Positions 61,900 through 64,000 of a stretch of DNA of 64,000 bases are shown one piece after another; the stretch's first letter is position 1, and every line of letters begins with the position of its first letter. Under the pieces are notes generated by a model. The model searched no databases, was not told the origin of the DNA, and saw only the letters and a program-made list of their open reading frames with translations. This DNA is from Ascaris suum (Eukaryota; Nematoda; Chromadorea; Rhabditida; Ascarididae). The DNA is taken from assembly GCA_013433145.1 (NCBI GenBank), contig CM024186.1:1302001-1366000 (forward strand), in the 5' to 3' direction. Both the position numbers and the translations under genes were made by a program.

Positions 61900-64000
61900 C
61901 TCACCTGAAAGATAGCAATAAGTTATACGATTTGAAAACTTGCTCACTTTAATATATCATTCCATAAAGTGTAAAAGTTTTAAGGCCTAATATAACTAAA
62001 ATCCGCTTAAATAGGATTTTTCAAGTCATTTTTATAGCATCTCAATATTTCGATTTCATCAGCATTTGTTCATGCACTCATTATTCAACGTACATCATAG
62101 ATTCCACCATTGTTACAAGTCCACTCAGTCGTAAAATATCAGGCCATCTGAATCGTCTAGTTGAACCTTCTGCCGTTTAAAGGAGGAAATGCCGAGTATC
62201 GTTATCTCATTTCATATTGTTCGTCAACCTAATTACTACTGATTATACTTGTTCACGAAAGTTGTTTTGATTCGTTTCATATTTTGCAAGCCTCGGTGTG
62301 GTCGACATTTGCCATACTAGTTGACAATTACTTTATATAATTCTCGCTTATTTATAATTTTTAAATAAAATAACAAATAAATAACATAACTATAGAGAGT
62401 TTGTCAACAATGCCCGACATTTCTTGGTATCCTCTCACTAAAATATCACTCGCTTTTCGCTCAGCAAAAGAATCTACTTCGAGTACTGCTATATAGGCTA
62501 CGTAATGAATGGCAACCGACTGCAAGGCTATCATCTACTAAATTTTTAGAGTCACACAGAGGGCACATTTTTAGTGAGGTACTGATTTATACCCCACCTT
62601 ACCAGGCGCAAATGTCTATGCATGTTTTCCGCTCGCCATGCTCGAGGTACACTTACTTGTTTTAACATGATTGCTTTTTAAATATTGTTCGTTGAATAAT
62701 AATAACAATCACAGCCGATGCGATTTCTTGGCGGATAAGAATTTTGAATATATGACTCCATTCGTTTACCTTTTTGGGTAAATGGAGTGATAAATCCATT
62801 CCCTTTCATAATCACAAGAGCGAATCCGACTTCTATAAAAGGCTATTCGATTGAAGATTCTATTGAAATGGTGGAAAATCGACGAGGATGTCGATCGAAA
62901 ATTTATGAATCGATTTCGTTTATTGAGTTGCGACGATGTGAGATCACTTTTCACTTATAACGAAATCGATAATTATTGGCGTATTCGAGAACGCATCGGT
63001 TCCTCGCCTAGTGATTCCAAAGACATCGTTCATTACATGGATGTTACTATCAACTGGGAATATTTTCTCGGATGTAAGAGGAATGCGAATAAGTATTCCC
63101 ATCTCTCAACGCAAAACACAGGTAAACCAACATCTTCTCGTCCGATCCACATATTTCCGCACAGGTAACAACGGTTCACTCACTCCTTCGTATTGTCCCA
63201 ACATATTTTTCACGAGGCTTTTCGGCAACATGCTGGGAATGTTGACATCCCTAGCTGTAAATGTTTCTTGGTACGGCGAGCGCTCCCATTCATCAGATAT
63301 ACTTACCGTTGCAAATAAATTCAACACCGTAAGAGTGAAGTAATGGAGCAATGTGAGCACAGATAGAGCAACGCTATAAACGAATCTATCAGCAAACTAA
63401 GAAGTTTGCTTAGTTTTCCTACTCTCTCCCTCCCGACGAAAGTATTGCTCATGAAATGAACGTCACTTCGACGGCAATATTGCTCAGCTGAATATTTCCT
63501 ATATTTAACTACAAACATATTACCTTACTATCCAAGCAAACGGACAGTACTAGATTCGATACAAGAACGGGTAACTTAACCTAGACGGTTTCTGCCAAAA
63601 GCCCCCTTAAAGAAAAGGCGACATTTGTAACGAGAAGTAACTTGCGCAAATTTCTCCAAACCTCGAAAGAAATAATAACTGTATCAAAAGTGGAAAAATT
63701 ATGCTCAACAGTTTACAATATACTCTCTCAGATGTGTTCTATTTTACTGTACTCTATGATGACGATCACCTATTTTCCCATTCAAACTCTCGAAAGAATT
63801 CGTGGAAAAATAAAAACACTACAATCATTCACGAATCTAGTTTTATGTCATTACATTCTAAGCGATCTGTCAATCTTGTTTCGTTACCTTTGCAACATAC
63901 CATCTAACTAATGTGTTTTCCAGATTCAACACGAAAATATTCGCGCGACTATAGTTTAAGTGAGATCGATGTACAACTGGACACAATGTCATAACTAACT
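61900..64000. other. Window end, conflicting coding signals
   Basis: Plus-strand frame 62857-63134 (IDNYWRIRERIG, DVTINWEYFLG) can be joined through a 45-base intron (63122-63166, gtaaac to gcacag) to a frame ending at a gtaaga donor at 63331. On the minus strand the same area has a hydrophobic frame (SVLTLLHYFTLTVLNLFAT) with a consensus gtaagtata donor near 63306. I cannot choose between the strands and recognise neither product. Confidence 0.3.

Noticed and set aside
63321..63518. Minus-strand frame near the window end
   Set aside because: It overlaps better-supported frames in other phases and begins in unremarkable sequence without splice signals.

Overview
The window reads as a piece of a nematode nuclear genome. 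It is AT-rich. Its coding regions are split into many short exons with gt/ag borders and the tight TTTTCAG-type acceptors typical of worms. It carries a seven-transmembrane chemoreceptor of the nematode serpentine type and an exon with a major-sperm-protein (MSP) fold, and two genes have an acceptor-like site directly before the start codon, as expected for spliced-leader trans-splicing. There is no bacterial, organellar or viral gene structure. Species and clade cannot be fixed from this sequence.

Layout. 1-9.9 kb is AT-rich intergenic DNA with a CA array, a TA array, a 17-bp tandem repeat and one decayed coding-like stretch. 9.9-15.0 kb (minus) is a serpentine receptor gene in six recognised exons. 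15.0-22.8 kb is mostly non-coding, with a possible receptor-like exon at 16.2-16.5 kb, two striking fold-back hairpins and a degenerate 31-bp repeat. 22.8-31.5 kb (minus) is an 11-exon homologue of WRAP53/TCAB1, the WD40 protein that binds telomerase RNA and small Cajal-body RNAs. 34.3-44.9 kb (minus) is a 14-exon homologue of RINT1, a subunit of the ER vesicle-tethering (NRZ/Dsl1) complex. 47.1-57.4 kb (minus) is a 9-exon gene for a coiled-coil protein that I do not recognise. 59.5-61.9 kb (plus) is a small three-exon MSP-domain gene. 61.9-64 kb has conflicting coding signals on both strands.

The exon models were built by hand from splice signals, reading phase and remembered family motifs. 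For WRAP53, RINT1 and the coiled-coil gene every chosen exon joins in phase from start to stop codon. The receptor has one junction that does not keep phase. The four minus-strand genes share orientation but lie 2-8 kb apart, so nothing indicates a tight operon. No functional link between them is evident beyond general housekeeping (RNA/telomerase maintenance, ER-Golgi traffic) for two of them.

The rest is simple-sequence DNA: six long TA arrays, one CA array, several poly-C runs and a few short tandem repeats. I found no convincing tRNA, rRNA, spliced-leader RNA or intact transposon. I saw no clear new system; the best leads are the unrecognised coiled-coil gene, the GC-rich hairpin at 17.2 kb and the long fold-back at 19.7 kb.
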